A stretch of 64,000 nucleotides of DNA from Hymenobacter nivis. GTDB taxonomy: Bacteria > Bacteroidota > Bacteroidia > Cytophagales > Hymenobacteraceae. Below, one piece after another: positions 63,494 to 64,000 of this stretch (the stretch's first letter is position 1; every line of letters begins with the position of its first letter). Both the position numbers and the translations under genes were made by a program. The stretch spans positions 3,472,001-3,536,000 of the forward strand of contig NZ_CP029145.1 of assembly GCF_003149515.1 (NCBI RefSeq), read 5' to 3'. Under the pieces are notes generated by a model, which worked only from the letters and a program-made list of their open reading frames with translations, had not been told where the DNA came from and made no database searches.

Positions 63494-64000
63494 GCCTGGC
63501 CGGCCGCGCAGCACGTGCCCGATGGAGCGCATAAAGGGCCCCGGGGCCACCGAATTCATCACCCGCAGGTTGTCGGCCCAGCTGGTGGTTTCGTCCAGAA
63601 ACCGGAAGATGCGGTCCACCGAATTGCGGGCGAATAGCTGCCGGAAAATGTCGCGCGTAGTTTCGCCCTGGCGCTGCATGATGTCGAGCAGCAGCGTATC
63701 GAAAAGCCGGAATTGCCAACGGTCGCCGGTGGCGTCGGCGGGCAGGTGGCCGGTGGCGGCCAGGGCGGCCACCAGCCGCGCCGAGTGCGCCTGGATGCGC
63801 CGGAATGCGTAGCCCGTGCTGGGCTTGGCCCGCCCGCCGCGCGTGCCCAGGTTAACGATGTGGGCCCCCACGCGGGCCGGCAGCGGGTGGTCGGTCATCG
63901 GGATGGCGCCGGCTTCTTCGGCTATCACGCGGTACTGGCCCGCGGCCAGCCCCAGCGTATGCTGCAAGTAATCAGTAATATGGGCTTCGTATTCGGCCTT
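63476..64000 (-). CDS. crtY: Lycopene beta-cyclase, C-terminal part (cut by window edge)
   Basis: About 174 C-terminal residues are seen; the gene starts beyond the window. Motifs GAIPMTDHPLP, VNLGTRGGRAKPSTGYAFRRIQAHSARLVAALAATG match the second half of CrtY-type flavin-dependent lycopene cyclases, which form the rings of beta-carotene at the membrane. The rest (FDTLLLDIMQRQGETTRDIFRQLFARNSVDRIFRFLDETTSWADNLRVM) is the helical C-terminal cap. This fits the pigmented lifestyle of Hymenobacter-like bacteria. Its stop codon lies within the terminator stem. Confidence 0.9.
   Translation of the reverse strand, partial: KAEYEAHITDYLQHTLGLAAGQYRVIAEEAGAIPMTDHPLPARVGAHIVNLGTRGGRAKPSTGYAFRRIQAHSARLVAALAATGHLPADATGDRWQFRLFDTLLLDIMQRQGETTRDIFRQLFARNSVDRIFRFLDETTSWADNLRVMNSVAPGPFMRSIGHVLRGRPGKKRQE

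Overview
The window is chromosomal DNA of a GC-rich member of the Bacteroidota, most likely a Hymenobacter-like member of the Cytophagales. The reasons are the gene content (a DksA-like protein without zinc ligands, a PorV/FadL-type outer membrane protein beside coaX and lptC, a DUF2795 protein, a 1100+ residue IleRS, lycopene cyclase), the lack of Shine-Dalgarno sites, -7 boxes of the TAnnTTTG type, and abundant long palindromic intergenic repeats. Genus level is inference; I ran no search.

Layout. 1-12.7 kb: end of an RND/MMPL exporter, ileS, lspA, a fused two-domain peptide ABC ATPase, rnr, a polyprenyl synthase with a rhomboid protease, and a small PLDc_N lipoprotein. 12.8-20 kb: a DUF2939-like protein, a glycerophosphodiester phosphodiesterase, an AT-rich patch with a small HTH protein and a perfect parS centromere site, then DciA-like DUF721, recF, pdhA, a TPR membrane protein, ribH and a DksA-like protein. 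20-32 kb: an RluB/RsuA pseudouridine synthase with a very long disordered N-terminus, the envelope cluster coaX - outer membrane protein - lptC - small membrane protein - PpiD-like foldase, a TPR protein, a 37-residue membrane protein and recJ. 32-43.4 kb: BLUF photoreceptor, DoxX protein, hybrid histidine kinase, rpoN divergent from asnS, a Rieske-FAD oxidoreductase, and three tandem paralogous secreted proteins whose low-complexity tails differ. 43.6-48.7 kb: uvrA followed by a decayed island (a relic of a uvrA 3' end, a truncated gene) and a complete 1.2-kb IS4-family insertion with a 9-bp target duplication. 48.7-64 kb: TMEM175-like channel, two DUF4142 lipoproteins, a PaaG-like hydratase, ispD, queA, a MacB-like permease, rfaE2, a YugP-type metallopeptidase, a LuxR-type regulator, an SGNH hydrolase, ettA, DUF349 and DUF2795 proteins, and the end of crtY.

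Most genes are housekeeping: translation and its quality control (ileS, asnS, queA, ettA, RluB, rnr), DNA repair and chromosome maintenance (recF, recJ, uvrA, DciA, parS) and envelope biogenesis (lspA, lptC, PpiD, rfaE2). The unusual material is mostly non-coding: a parS site near recF, several families of long inverted repeats, hairpin pairs resembling REP/BIME elements, a 21-bp array with a T5 tract in every unit, a strongly over-represented GGGGCCCC octamer, and an AT-rich mosaic block inside ileS. I saw no tRNA, rRNA, CRISPR array or complete new defence system.
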